From NCBI RefSeq assembly GCF_036320965.1, contig NC_092242.1:60657520-60721519 (forward strand): a DNA stretch of 64,000 nucleotides, given 5' to 3'. The translations under genes and the position numbers were made by a program. The notes under the pieces were generated by a model, which saw only the letters and a list, made by a program, of their open reading frames with translations, made no database searches and was not told the origin of the DNA. Shown here piece after piece: positions 47,098 to 57,288 of this stretch (position 1 is the stretch's first letter; every line of letters begins with the position of its first letter). The stretch comes from Panulirus ornatus (taxonomy: Eukaryota > Arthropoda > Malacostraca > Decapoda > Palinuridae).

Positions 47098-47779
47098 CTA
47101 TGTAAGTGAGTACATAGATATCACACACAAGTAAGAGAAAGGCCTAGAAGTTTTATAACTAAAAATCTCATAAATGGGAATTCAAAGGAGAATGATAAAA
47201 CATTGTATATCATAAAAGGATCATGTGATTACAATATAATCAATATAGTAAATATTATAAGATATAAATAAATACTTAGGCATAAAAAAATATATAATGA
47301 CAATACATAAGGCATTACAAAAAGTACAAAGAGTGTTATTTACAAAGAATTCTGCTACACTTTTAAAGTACTGAGAATACAATGAATTTAAACTTTGATT
47401 TAAGACAACCCACAACTATTATGAAAATTATAAAGACAAAGAAGACATTTTCTTAAAAAGTACAAAGCCTAGAATAGAGTTACTCCCATAATAATTTTTT
47501 CCTTTAGCAATAAAATTTTTTGTTGGGATACTAGACATAAAGACTATTAAACAGCTTCAATAATAAACAAGATTCTAATATCTATAGAGTATGACCACCC
47601 CAAGAAATCCTAAAACTAAGCAGAACTGTGTAGAATGACCAATAAACCATGATCAAAATACCATCCACATGAATTTAAGCAGGCACAACAGACTGTGACT
47701 CAAACAAGAAACTACACCTAATAACTGTCACACTATTAGACAAGCCCATACAAATGCAACTGCTTTTCCCTTGACTCAC
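47098..47779. other. Intron DNA, nothing recognised
   Basis: A 682-bp AT-rich intron without repeats or frames that I can identify. Confidence 0.6.
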
Positions 47780-47872
47780 CTGACCATACACTATTTCTGT
47801 GTACCTTGGGTCAGGTTTGTATGTACCATCTACACTCTGTCTATACGCATCACGTCTGATGTATATAGTTGA
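47780..47872 (-). CDS. Sbf: SBF gene small in-frame exon (31 codons), probably optional
   Basis: The exon encodes STIYIRRDAYRQSVDGTYK, then PDPRYTEIVYGQ, between exon 48300-48191 (ends ...LPPIQK) and exon 47097-46899 (begins PKIL). It is 93 nt, phase 0 to phase 0. The acceptor is GGTCCCCTAG and the donor GTGAGT. In the vertebrate SBF1 and SBF2 sequences I know, QK and PK are adjacent, so this is an insertion just before the GRAM domain. The frame is fully open with sensible coding composition. It may be alternatively spliced. Confidence 0.82.
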
Positions 47873-48190
47873 CTAGGGGACCAAGACCACTAATATTAAG
47901 ATCAGTAAGCATACTCTTTGTTCATATATATATCAAATATATAAAGAGACTAAGAGTTATATTTCTACTATTTACCTCAAAAGTCAGTGTGTTGCAGATA
48001 CACAATATCTTAAAAAATAAAGAAAAATATTGCATAAATGAAATCAAAGAGTTAATGTCTTCCTTTTACTGAAAGTTAAATTTAATAAAAGCAAGTAAAA
48101 ATGAGAATACAGTGTTCTGAATTACCCTTTCTGTTTTCTCTAATGCATGTATACCTATGCATCAAGTAATGATATGTAAATACCACTAAC

Positions 48191-48300
48191 CTTCTGTATT
48201 GGTGGCAAGCGTTTAGATTCTTTGTAAACAGCATCCAGCATCTCTACATGCATGGCAACCACACCTGGGATCATCTGATGGAGTGATTTGATGTGTTCCT
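48191..48300 (-). CDS. Sbf: SBF/MTMR5-13 exon upstream of GRAM domain
   Basis: The exon reads [20 protein letters not shown], then [17 protein letters not shown]. It matches the family pattern HLKGLH.MVPDIV.MHIETLE.V..ESRRLPPIQKPK. The acceptor TTTTGGACAG lies above 48300 and the donor GTTAGT below 48191. It enters in phase 1, completing a codon begun by exon 53350-53220, and ends in phase 0. Confidence 0.97.
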
Positions 48301-48599
48301 CTGTCCAAAACCATAATAAAAAACAAAGCATATATCTTAAAAATCTTAATATTCTTTCCCATTCTGCTCAAAATAAAGTAAATAATAAACATTATAAAGG
48401 AGACATATCTAAAAAAAAAAAAATCTATTGAATTTACACAATTTGTCACTTATCATGGGGATGCAATCTCCAAGGTGAAATGGATTAACCAAATTGAGTC
48501 TATGACATCATTTGGTGATGAGCTAAGAGTACATTCCTCACATATATATCTCTATGTGTATATTGCTGACGGTGTTACCAGACTCCACCAGCGTTAAGT

Positions 48600-48720
48600 T
48601 ACTTCACAAGTGAAAAGTCACCTCTGAAGAGGCTTTATCACTGTGAGTACAGTCTAGTCATAGTACTTCTCACTCTACAAGAGTCTACATTTCCCTACCC
48701 CATCTCTAGCCCCACCCCAA
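48600..48720. repeat. Unclassified dispersed repeat, copy 1
   Basis: AGTGAAAAGTCACCTCTGA, then GAGGCT.TATCACTG and ACATTTCCCTACC occur here and, similarly, at 63690-63790. The family is unknown to me. About 49 bases after the ATATATCTCTATGTG stretch begins, the copy becomes recognisable. Confidence 0.55.
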
Positions 48721-49029
48721 ACAGACCACAAACCCACCACTATCTCCAAGACCCTTGCAATTATGCACCTACCTCACCATCTGATCCATACACATTAATC
48801 AGTCACAGTGACATCACACACTCTTCTTGCTGACCGTTTTCACGTGGAACCACTAACCCTACTCACACAAATGCCTTACTCTCTTCACAGGAACTCCTTC
48901 CTGATTCCAGAAACTTTCCTCCCAAACAGCATCTCTATCAACACTACCATATGCTTTCTTCAGATCCATATTTTCCATATAAATATCCAAGAAACTTGAC
49001 TCACAACAAGAACCAACCTCCTGCCTTTC

Positions 49030-50880
49030 TATAATTACACAACTGTTAGAAATAACAGAGAACAAGGGCAAGGAGGAGGACTCATAACACTCATGCACCT
49101 AACCATGCCTTTCTCCAACACCAATGGCATCACAAAATAGCTCATAAACACGGACAACACCTTAGAAATACAATCCATAAAAATAAAACTTCACAGTACC
49201 AACTACAACATAATCAATGTCTATATACCCTCCACTTCCACATGCTCCCAAGTATATACTCCTTGACTGCAGATTTTTGCTAGCATGTACAACACCTACC
49301 TCTGTGGAGATTTCAAAGCCTATTATTTCTCTTGGCTTAATAGACACACTCATGATCCCCAAGGTCAACTACTGATAAACTAACCCTAACCTCTCAATAT
49401 CCTCAACCTTTGCAATCAACCAACCAGATTCTCAACATCATCCAACCTCACCATACATCACACTTTGCTTACCAGCACTACAAACAAGGACCAAATGGAA
49501 CACTCTAAATGAGCTATCTTCTGATCACTTGCCCATCCTGATAACACTTCATCTAGTCCATTTAATCAAACACCAAAAAATTACACAAACTACAGGAAAG
49601 CAGACTGGCCAGCCTTCACACAATACAGTAAATATAAAAAAGCTCCAAAACCTCAGCATATATGGTTTTTCATAACCTGATTTCGCAGTCTTCCTCTTCA
49701 TCAATATCTCCAACCAAGACAGCAAAGCACACATAGCACAAGGGTATAGAAAGAAATACAACCAAAATTTCTCCTTACAATTCACACACCTCATAGAGCA
49801 AAGAAACCAGCTCAGACACAACCACTCACCATCAGTACAGTTCAGAGAAAAAATGCAAACTCTAAACAACACTTTCATGAACCTAATTGCTGAAAGAAAC
49901 CGAGAACTAGCACTTCTTCCTCAGCACAGTGAATCACAAGACCTACAGCAACCAAATCTGTTGGACATTTATAGAAAATCCACTCTCATTGCACCAGCTC
50001 AGCCCCAACTTATGAAGCACTCCTGACTCATTTTCTTGAAATCCCCTCTCCCAAAGAGCACACAAACATACTCATCAGACACTATTCAAAAATCATCCAC
50101 AAATCAATGACATCCCAGAACAGAAATATTGAAGAACTACATAAAATCCAACAAGAAACATATGCGAAAACATCAACACTCCACTAATACAAGAAATACA
50201 ACAAAAATCTTAAAAGACCTCTCCTGCTATAGGACCTCACAACATGTCAAACTTTCACATAAAACACTGCGGCCCACTTGCAATCTAAGCACTTACAGAG
50301 ATCTCCAACTATGCCTGGCTAAACAACAAAATCACTAACATTTGGAAACAAGACTCCTAACACCTTAACCATTCTATAACTAACTGCTAACCTCAAGTAG
50401 AAAGAAAAAGCTTACCCCTGCCTCACACAGCAGTAACATCTACTCACAAAACCCCCAGCCTCAACAAATAAAAACACTGACAAAACACATAAATAATGAA
50501 ACAATCCAGCAAGTACTAAACAACCAATCTCCCAACTCAATCTTAAATTCTGACCCTTCAGCCATACAACCATCAGAAACCACGCCCCCACACACACACA
50601 AGTTACTCTCACCCGCTTAAGTTCTGGATATCACCCATCATAACACAACAAACATCAACTCAAATATTCAAAGACTCTTCATGCCCACAACGCAATTACC
50701 ATAAAGAAGCCACCTAGCACTTATTAACTCATTGTCCTGCACTTTCTGCATATAGATGCACACACAACATCACAACACTTTATGACCTATGGTCCTAACC
50801 AGTGGACATGGCCAACTTCCTCAGCACTGCAAATGCCTCATAAAGTTAGAAGGGACTCCTGGGGCAGGAAGGTAAGGTAA
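49030..50880 (+). mobile_element. Jockey-like LINE: endonuclease plus 3' end, RT deleted
   Basis: The forward strand shows an eroded endonuclease with SIYPPLPHAPKY and LSSDHLPILITLHLVH near 49505-49570. It continues through the YRKKYNQNFSLQFTHLIEQR linker near 49740. Towards the 3' end (50590-50870) is HTHKLLSPA and a MANFLSTANAS-like C-terminus (GHGQLPQHCKC in a shifted frame). The RT core is missing between about 50440 and 50590. The copy ends in GGAAGGTAAGGTAAGGTATG. Confidence 0.65.
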
Positions 50881-51054
50881 GGTATGTATACACACACACA
50901 CACAAGTAAATACATGTATTTTTTCTCTGATAAGATGTGTATTGGCAAAGTTCTTTATGGTTTTACAATAATATCCCACTAGAAAAGCAAAAAACCCAGG
51001 TCTTGTTTTCTTTTAATGTAATTAGAAGCACAGGTTTATGAGTAAAGCACGCAT

Positions 51055-51056
<2 letters not shown>

Positions 51057-51108
<52 letters not shown>
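51057..51108. repeat. AC microsatellite
   Basis: About 26 AC units, continuing as an imperfect tract to 51124. Confidence 0.95.
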
Positions 51109-51115
<7 letters not shown>

Positions 51116-51131
51116 TACACACACAATTTAA

Positions 51132-51280
51132 GGACCTCCATGGTATAGCACTTGATGTTACTGATCATCCTACATGCACAGGCAGCCTTGGATCATACCC
51201 ACATATGTTCGAATCCTGGTCATGGCAGCTGATCCACAGTCCATCAAGCTGTTCATCCTCCCCTAGAGGCTAGTTAATAG
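51132..51280 (+). mobile_element. tSINE: tRNA-derived SINE, second copy
   Basis: The head is GGACCTCCATGGTATAGCAC, and a well-kept B box sits in TGTTCGAATCCTGG at about 51208. The body has CCATCAAGCTGTTCATCCTC. A box and B box are spaced as in a tRNA gene. It is followed by the unclassified repeat of 51281-51480. Confidence 0.72.
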
Positions 51281-51480
51281 TTACAGTCTTGAAAGTAATT
51301 ATGTAAATGAAAAATACATTAATCAAATAATATAAGTAATGAAGATTAAGGGGTTTCATTATCAATATAACAGATCTGAACATCATACCAGTGAACAACT
51401 ACAAAATACACATACCAGGAAATACAAAATACTATAACATACATATATGTACTGAATTCTATCAATAATAACAGAAAAAA
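51281..51480. repeat. Unclassified intronic repeat, copy 2
   Basis: This matches 37310-37550 in order, with ACCAGGAAATACAAAATACT and GGGGTTTCATTATCAATATA as clear anchors. It lacks the RTE-2 tail present in the other copy. Confidence 0.6.
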
Positions 51481-51489
51481 ACAAACTCA

Positions 51490-51615
51490 CTTTTTCCAGT
51501 TATTCCCATCCTTTGCATTTTATGTGTTATGACACCATCGTCACATTTGTTAAATGATTTTGCAAAGGTGGCATAAATCACATCAGCATTTTCTTTCTTA
51601 CAGAACTTCAACAAT
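51490..51615 (-). mobile_element. LINE RT scrap
   Basis: The minus strand has an open stretch LLKFCKKENADVIYATFAKS followed by FNKCDDGVITHKM and RMGITGK. It resembles an RT block of the D(V/I)IY.DFAKAFDKCDH type from a further non-LTR family. Only this block survives. Confidence 0.65.
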
Positions 51616-51619
51616 CCTA

Positions 51620-52440
51620 TCATAATAATGCAAAAGTCATGAGGAGAGTAAAAGGAAAGGAGGATTGCATCAATTTACAATGGGACCTGAAATGACTTTA
51701 AAGTTGGTTTGATACATGGTTGATGAAATTCAATTCAAGTAAATAAAATGAAATGAGGATTAGAAAAATGACAGATGGCCTCAATATGATTATCATCCAG
51801 AAGGAAATAAGCTCCTGAATTCAGTGTATGTGAAGGACATTGTCCCTAACCTATTACCAGAGTCACATATTAGCAAAATAGATAAGGAGACACACCATCT
51901 TCGAGCAAACAGCAGAACAGCCTTCAAGTATAAATGGAAATATTCAACATGCTATTCATATCCTAAATACGGCAATAACTAAAATGTACTTCTCAGGGAG
52001 TATCACTGCACCTACAGAAGCACAAGAAGGTCCAGAGGTGTCCAACAAACATGGTACCACAAATTAAGAGAGCTAAGTTAAAGGGAAAGGCTGAAGGCTT
52101 TAAATATACCCACCTTGGAAGAGATAAGAGTAATGGGTGACCTGATCACATCCTTTAAATTTCTAAAACAGATCAATGATGTGAAGAGTGAACAGTTCTT
52201 CAACAGATGAAGAAATATAGAAACCAGAGGACATAACATGAAACTTGTTAAAAAGGATGTAAGAAACATTCTTATAATACAAAAATGGTGAATGAATGGA
52301 AAAAAATGACTAGGGACAAAATTATGCAAATAGCATGCATAAATTTAAAAGGTTGTATGATAGTGGGTAACTGTTCAAGAGACAGGGCCCCAAGAGAGTA
52401 AATTTCTCTCCTGCACAATAATAATGGGTAATTACAAACT
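51620..52440 (+). mobile_element. CR1-like LINE 3' part, copy 1
   Basis: The forward strand, broken by stops, has a WLMKFNSSK-like motif near 51720, then the RRPTNMVPQIKRAKL-like block near 52040, HLGRDKSNG and PDHIL.ISKTDQ. MVNEWKKM near 52290 and INLKGCMIVGN near 52345 follow. The end is AATAATGGGTAATTACAAA. Element order then restarts in the next copy. Confidence 0.72.
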
Positions 52441-53075
52441 TGGAAATCAACATTATCCCTAACCTGTCAACAAAGTCCCACATCAGGAGATAAATAAAGG
52501 AGACAAACTATCTTTGGGCAAATATCAGAACAGCTTTCAAGTACATCATAAAGGAAACATTTAGCAAGCTGCTTATATCCTACATAGTGTCAAAACTAGA
52601 ATGTATTCCTCAAGTTTGATCACTGCACTTAAAGATGTACAATGAGCTAACAGAGAACATCCAAAGGAGGGCAACAAAGACAGTATAAGAATTAAGAGAG
52701 CCAAGTTAGGGCCCACTTTTGAAGAGAAGAAATGTGGGGTGACCTGATCACCTTTAAGTTTTCAAAACAGATCAGTGATATGGACTGTAAACAATTCTTC
52801 CAAGAGATGTAAGGGCAAACAAACCAAAGAAAATAATAAGAAATTCAACAAGAACTTTGTAAAAACAATATTCAAAGAAGTTTTATAGAATGAGTGGTCG
52901 ATAAATGGAAAAGAATGCCTCAGGACATGGTTAATGCTGATAACATGCATAAATTTATGAAGCTGTATGACAGTGTAAAGAATGTTCAAGAGATGGGGCC
53001 TGATAAATGTAAAACTCCCTGTGTAGCACATACATGCAATTACAAATAGGTAATTACACACTAATAGTCATCCCT
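52441..53075 (+). mobile_element. CR1-like LINE 3' part, copy 2 in tandem
   Basis: The segment reads NIQRRATKTV near 52655, PSLGPLLKRRNVG, HL.VFKTDQ and MSGR.MEKNASG near 52895. It ends in the same GCAATTACAAATAGGTAATTACA type of terminus. It repeats the layout of 51620-52440 in the same orientation. Confidence 0.72.
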
Positions 53076-53219
53076 TTCAGTAATATTTCTTACACAAGCC
53101 ATATAGCAATGATACTAATATCAGCAACCATGAGTTGTAGGGCATGATCTTCAATGGGGTTAATATCCTATATAATCTGTTTATATAGGGCAATACCAAA
53201 GTGCTTATTACATCCTCAC

Positions 53220-53350
53220 CTGTAACACCTCCTTCTGTGCATACTTTGTCTACAAATCTTGACACAAAGCGCACTACAGATGCTTCACGATCACTTTGTT
53301 CCTGGTCTTCAAACCCTGATTCTGCATCTAAACTGTCACTTTCTGCCACA
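53220..53350 (-). CDS. Sbf: SBF/MTMR5-13 exon with SVAES...ESGFED motif
   Basis: The exon reads [20 protein letters not shown], then [20 protein letters not shown], then GVT. The family pattern here is SVAES.DTESGFEDAE..D....VVRF..RFVDKVC.ESGVT. Acceptor TTGTTTACAG, donor GTGAGG. It enters in phase 2, giving the first serine across the junction with exon 58815-58650, and ends in phase 1. The next intron (4.9 kb) carries Jockey, SINE and CR1-like copies. Confidence 0.97.
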
Positions 53351-53529
53351 CTGTAAACAAAATTTTTTGAAAAGGTCTTGCTAACAAGGTCTTTGCAAGG
53401 AGGATACACACTAAAAAACAGTGGATATGAAGAGCTATCAATGCATGGAGGATGCACAATGAAATGATATTGGAAATAAGGGGCCACCAATTTTAAATTG
53501 AAAAAAGCAAATAATCTAAATATTTTTCT

Positions 53530-53700
53530 TTCTTTTTATCTATTTGCTGTTTCCCACCAAAGCAAAGTGGTGCTATGAATATATGACTAAGCCTTTAAAG
53601 AAAATATCCTCTTGGCTCCTCTTTCCCATCTCAGAAAATTAATACAAAAGGAAAGGATTCACAATCCCGTGTATAGTATTCTTTCTTCCCTATCCCCAGA
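53530..53700 (-). mobile_element. Old HP-SINE-like copy with longer 5' part
   Basis: The minus strand reads GGGGATAGGGAAGAAAGAAT, then CCTTTTGTATTAATTTTCTG and GATGGGAAAGAGGAGCC. GAGGATATTTTCTTTAAAGG and a decayed hairpin near 53540-53570 follow. The 5' part resembles the 5' end of the RTE-1 copy near 56200-56320. The 3' part resembles the HP-SINE copies at 11916 and 17040. Confidence 0.55.
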
Positions 53701-53919
53701 GAAATAATAAACTATATAAAGAAAGCAAATAAATGGTCATGAAGCTTTACCATATGAAAACAAGCTCTAACCAAAATTTACAAAGGATCCATAGAATTAA
53801 GGACAGGATGTATGAATATTGAACAGGGTACAAAGGTTTGCAATCACAAAGGTTCTCTGAAGACAATCAAATTATCATTACTCAGAGTATGATGTGTTAA
53901 TCAAGTAATCAAATCAGTC

Positions 53920-54042
53920 AGTCTATCTACAGTGTTTGCAAAAAACTTTGTTCATCTCCCCATACACTTTCATAGGAGATTTCAGTACTTTGTCATCTCT
54001 CATTTGGCCTTGATTACCTTATGCAGATGTTTAAGCATGGAA
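53920..54042 (-). mobile_element. Tc1/mariner-type DNA transposon scrap (C-terminal tail and end)
   Basis: The minus strand reads SMLKHLHKVIKAK, stop, EMTKY. This resembles the C-terminus of Tc1-type transposases (SMP.R..AVI.AKG..TKY). It is followed by a noncoding stretch ending TTTTTTGCAAACACTGTA, which looks like a Tc1-type inverted-repeat end. The other end of the transposon was not found. Confidence 0.6.
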
Positions 54043-54290
54043 CATGCCTTCACCCTCTCAATCAATACCCTCCCATATAATTTACCAGGAATACTCAACA
54101 AACTTATACCTCTGTAATTTGAGAACTCACTCTTATCCCCTTTGCCTTTGTACAATGGCACTATGCACGCATTCCGCCAATCCTCAGGAACCTCACCATG
54201 AATCATACATACATCAAATACATTAAATACATTAAAATTCTTATAATCGCTTTTATTTCCCTTTCCTTTATACAAGTTTTCAACCATATG
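54043..54290 (-). mobile_element. RTE-1 mosaic fragment
   Basis: The minus strand reads LYKGKGNKSDYKNFN (an old RTE-1 block), then FDVCMIHGEVPEDWRNACIV and SNYRGISLLSIPGKLYGRVL, ending at RVKAC against the Tc1-like scrap. The LYKGKG block occurs twice, once old and once young. The fragment is therefore a composite. Confidence 0.75.
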
Positions 54291-54704
54291 TCATGCTTTC
54301 TTTTAAATACTGTTTTAGTTGTTCCATGCATGTTTCTTATTTCTCCTAACAACAAAATGAATAATTGATGATTGTTCTAGCTTTGCTGGCTGGGCTGTCA
54401 TATATTTCTAACCAATTTATTTTTGGTATGTTCCAAAGTACTCACGGAGACTTGTTAACTCTCTATCTTTCTTCGTGAGAGACTTTTAGGTTTAACACCT
54501 TCAAGTTATTGCATACACAGATTATCACGTACCTTTCTCTTCTTCTTTCTTAGCTACATGGATTTATTTCTTCCAGCCATTCACAGTAATCCATATGTCC
54601 TATCTCCTTGATTTTGCTTGTAAGTGCTTCAGACTTCTCTCTAATGTTTAATTCTAATTGTTTTCACTAGTGACCATACAACACAACAGTATTCAATTTT
54701 TATA
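54291..54704 (-). mobile_element. Possible CR1-like LINE scrap
   Basis: The minus strand has stop-broken phrases such as SKIKEIGHMDYCEWLEEIN and LKVSHEERERVNKSP-like sequence. They recall the 3' wing of CR1-type elements. Weak evidence. Confidence 0.35.
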
Positions 54705-56312
54705 TATTTTATTCATTTATTTTGCTTTGTCGCTGTCTCCCGCGTTTGCGAGGTAGTGCAAGGAAACAGACGAAAGAAATGGCCCAACCCACCCCCATAC
54801 ACATGTATATACATACACGTCCACACACGCAAATATACATACCTATACATCTCAACGTATACATACACATACACACACAGACATATACATATATACACAT
54901 GTACATAATACATCCTGTCTGCCTTTATTCATTCCCATTGCCATCCTGCCACACATGAAATAAAAAACCCCTCCCCCCTCATGTGTGCGAGGTAGCACTA
55001 GGAAAAGACAACAAAGGCCACATTCGTTCATACTCAGTCTCTAGCTGTCATGTAATAAGGTACTGATGGAGTGAAAAAGATTTTGAGCGATTGGGGCCTA
55101 AACATGCAGGAGGGTGAAAGATGTGCAAGGAATAGAGTGAATTGGAGCGATATGGTATACCGGGGTCGATGTGCCTTTAACCCTCATGTATGTTCAGGCC
55201 CTTATCACTCAAAATCTTTTTCACTCCATCCTTCCACCTCCAATTTGGTCTCATGCTTCTTCTTCCCTCCACCTATAACACATATATTCTCTTTGTCAAT
55301 CTTTCCTCACTCATTCTCTCCATGCGTCCAAACCATTTCAACACACCCTCTTCTGCTCTCTTGACCACACTTTTTTCATTACTACACATATCTCTTACCC
55401 TTTCATTACTTACTCGATCAAACCTCCTCACACAAATTGTGCTCAAACATTTCATTTCCAACACACATTTACATACATACATATACATTTGAACATACAC
55501 ACATATATATACACATATATATATTCATCTCTCCTACTTACATACGTATACTTATGTATATCTCGCTTTTTAAACCAGGTATTCCCAATCACCAGTCCTT
55601 TTTCAGCACATAAATCTACAAGCTCTTCACCATTTCCATTTACAACACTGAACACCCCATGTAAACCAATTATTCCCTCAACTGCCACATTACTCACCTT
55701 TGCATTCAAATCACCCATCACTATAACCCAGTCTCGTGCATCAAAACCACTAACACACTCATTCAGCTGCTCCCAAAACACTGGCCTCTCATGATCTTTC
55801 TTCTCATGCCCAGGTGCATATGCACCAATAATCACCCATCTCTCTCCATCAACTTTCAGTTTTACCCATATTAATCGAGAATTTACTTTCTTACATTCTA
55901 TCACATACTCCCACAACTCCTGTTTCAGGAGTACTGCTACTCCTTCCCTTGCTCTTGTCCTCTCATTAACCCCTGACTTTACTCCCAAGACATTCCCAAA
56001 CCACTCTTCCCCTTTACCCTTGAGCTTCGTTTCACTCAGAGCCAAAACATCCAGGTTCCTTTCCTCAAACATACTACCTATCTCTCCTTTTTTCACATCT
56101 TGGTTACATCCACACACATTTAGACACCCCAGTCTGAGCCTTCGAGGAGGATGCGCACTCCCAGCGTGACTCCTTCTGTTTCCCATTTTAGAAAGTTAAA
56201 AAATACAAGGAGGGGAGGATTTCTGGCCCCCCGCTCCCGTCCCCTCTAGTCGCCTTCTACGACACGCGAGGAATGCGTGGGAAGTATTCTTTCACCCCTA
56301 TCCCCAGGGATA

Positions 56313-56330
<18 letters not shown>
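54705..56330 (-). mobile_element. RTE-1 rearranged copy carrying the endonuclease and 5' end
   Basis: Reading minus: a GC-rich 5' UTR (56330-56187), the AP-type endonuclease (56186 to about 55530), a TATG-rich joint near 55480-55530, the C-terminal block (55480-55175), a small inverted piece (55172-55063) and the long-form 3' UTR with hairpin (55062-54705). The whole RT core is absent. It is the only window copy that shows the RTE-1 5' end in good condition. Confidence 0.82.
55530..56186 (-). CDS. RTE-1 AP-type endonuclease domain (partial protein)
   Basis: The frame starts MGNRRSHAGSAHPPRRLRLG and shows the endonuclease motifs in order: LNVCG at about 22, LALSETKLKG at about 48-57, EGVAVLLKQE at about 81, WVIIGAYAPG at about 117-126 and WVIVMGDLNAKV at about 153-164. 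The late GNTW motif (about 200) is present. The domain would nick target DNA to prime reverse transcription. The frame then runs into TATG-repeat sequence and stops at 55452. The SDH-type last motif is missing, so it is probably inactive as encoded. Confidence 0.85.
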
Positions 56331-56349
<19 letters not shown>

Positions 56350-56699
56350 CATACTCATACACACGCACATATACACACACACACACATATACATATATAT
56401 ACATATGAAAAAAGTAAGAAATAATTTAGAAAACTGAAACTTCTAGCTTGAAATGAAATGAGAAAATGAATGTCACATAATGGTTCAACCTCTGGCTATG
56501 GAAAAGGGAAAATGTATAATTTATTTACACAAACGTCAATAGTAGTTCTCATCAATTTAACCACTGTATGAACAAGCTTCAATGTCTAAGCTACATTTTT
56601 TTTTCCAATTTCACTATTTTCTTGTCAAAGCACCATGTATGAAAACTATCACTCCAGTAACACAACTATAAACATTTAATTCCCCTTTAAAAAAGTTCT
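56331..56699. other. Intron DNA with TA/CA microsatellite edge
   Basis: TA and ATAC/AC repeats lie at about 56310-56405. The rest is AT-rich and featureless. Confidence 0.6.
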
Positions 56700-57288
56700 G
56701 GGGAAGTCTGTCTCGATACAGTGCGGGACACTCTACCACCTGGCGAGGTTTGTGTTGCAATGGTTCTTGATTCACAAACGTAGTAGCATCACTGGTGGGC
56801 GGAAGAACATTCTTGTAACCACAGCAAGGATCACAGTCCGTGCAACTCCATTATGATGGTTCTCCATTATGATGGTTCTTCTCCTTGTTAAGTGCTTCTG
56901 GGAGGCTGAGGACGAGTCGAGAGCCGACAACAGTCAGCTGGTCTCGCCAGTTCTAGTAATGCCGAGAGGAGCAGGAGAGCTGGGACGGCCGGCAGGCGAA
57001 AGTCTTGCACGTGTGGGCGGAGGTATGATCTCTGTGATGGCTCTCCAGGTTGAGGTGCTTGTGTGTCTCCTCGCCGAAGAATGGGATCCAGGCGGCCGTG
57101 GGCATGAGGCTCTACAATATATGGTGGTGTATTCTGACACCATACAAGTCGTTCGCCTTCGAGTGCCCTGGCCATCACCTCACCTTACCATTAATCCTGT
57201 CCCTATACGTCCCATTATTTGTGAAGGTTCAACACCTCTTCATGAAGGATTATCTTCGTTTGAGGAGATCGTGACTGCCTCTCCTGCT
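56700..57288. other. GC-rich island of unknown nature
   Basis: Base composition changes sharply to GC- and CpG-rich between AT-rich intron and an RTE-1 copy. Open frames exist on both strands. Minus has ECPALYRDRLPQNFF near 56700-56750 and DPILRRGDTQAPQPGEPSQ near 57050. Plus has an open frame from 56869 entering RTE-1. A 17-bp duplication (CCATTATGATGGTTCT type) lies near 56850-56880. I recognise no domain. It may be a promoter-like island, an exon of a nested gene or a transposed host segment. Confidence 0.5.

Noticed and set aside
51132..51215. Possible functional tRNA gene
   Set aside because: A- and B-box-like motifs are present, but the acceptor and anticodon stems do not pair, and the sequence continues into a SINE body shared with other copies.
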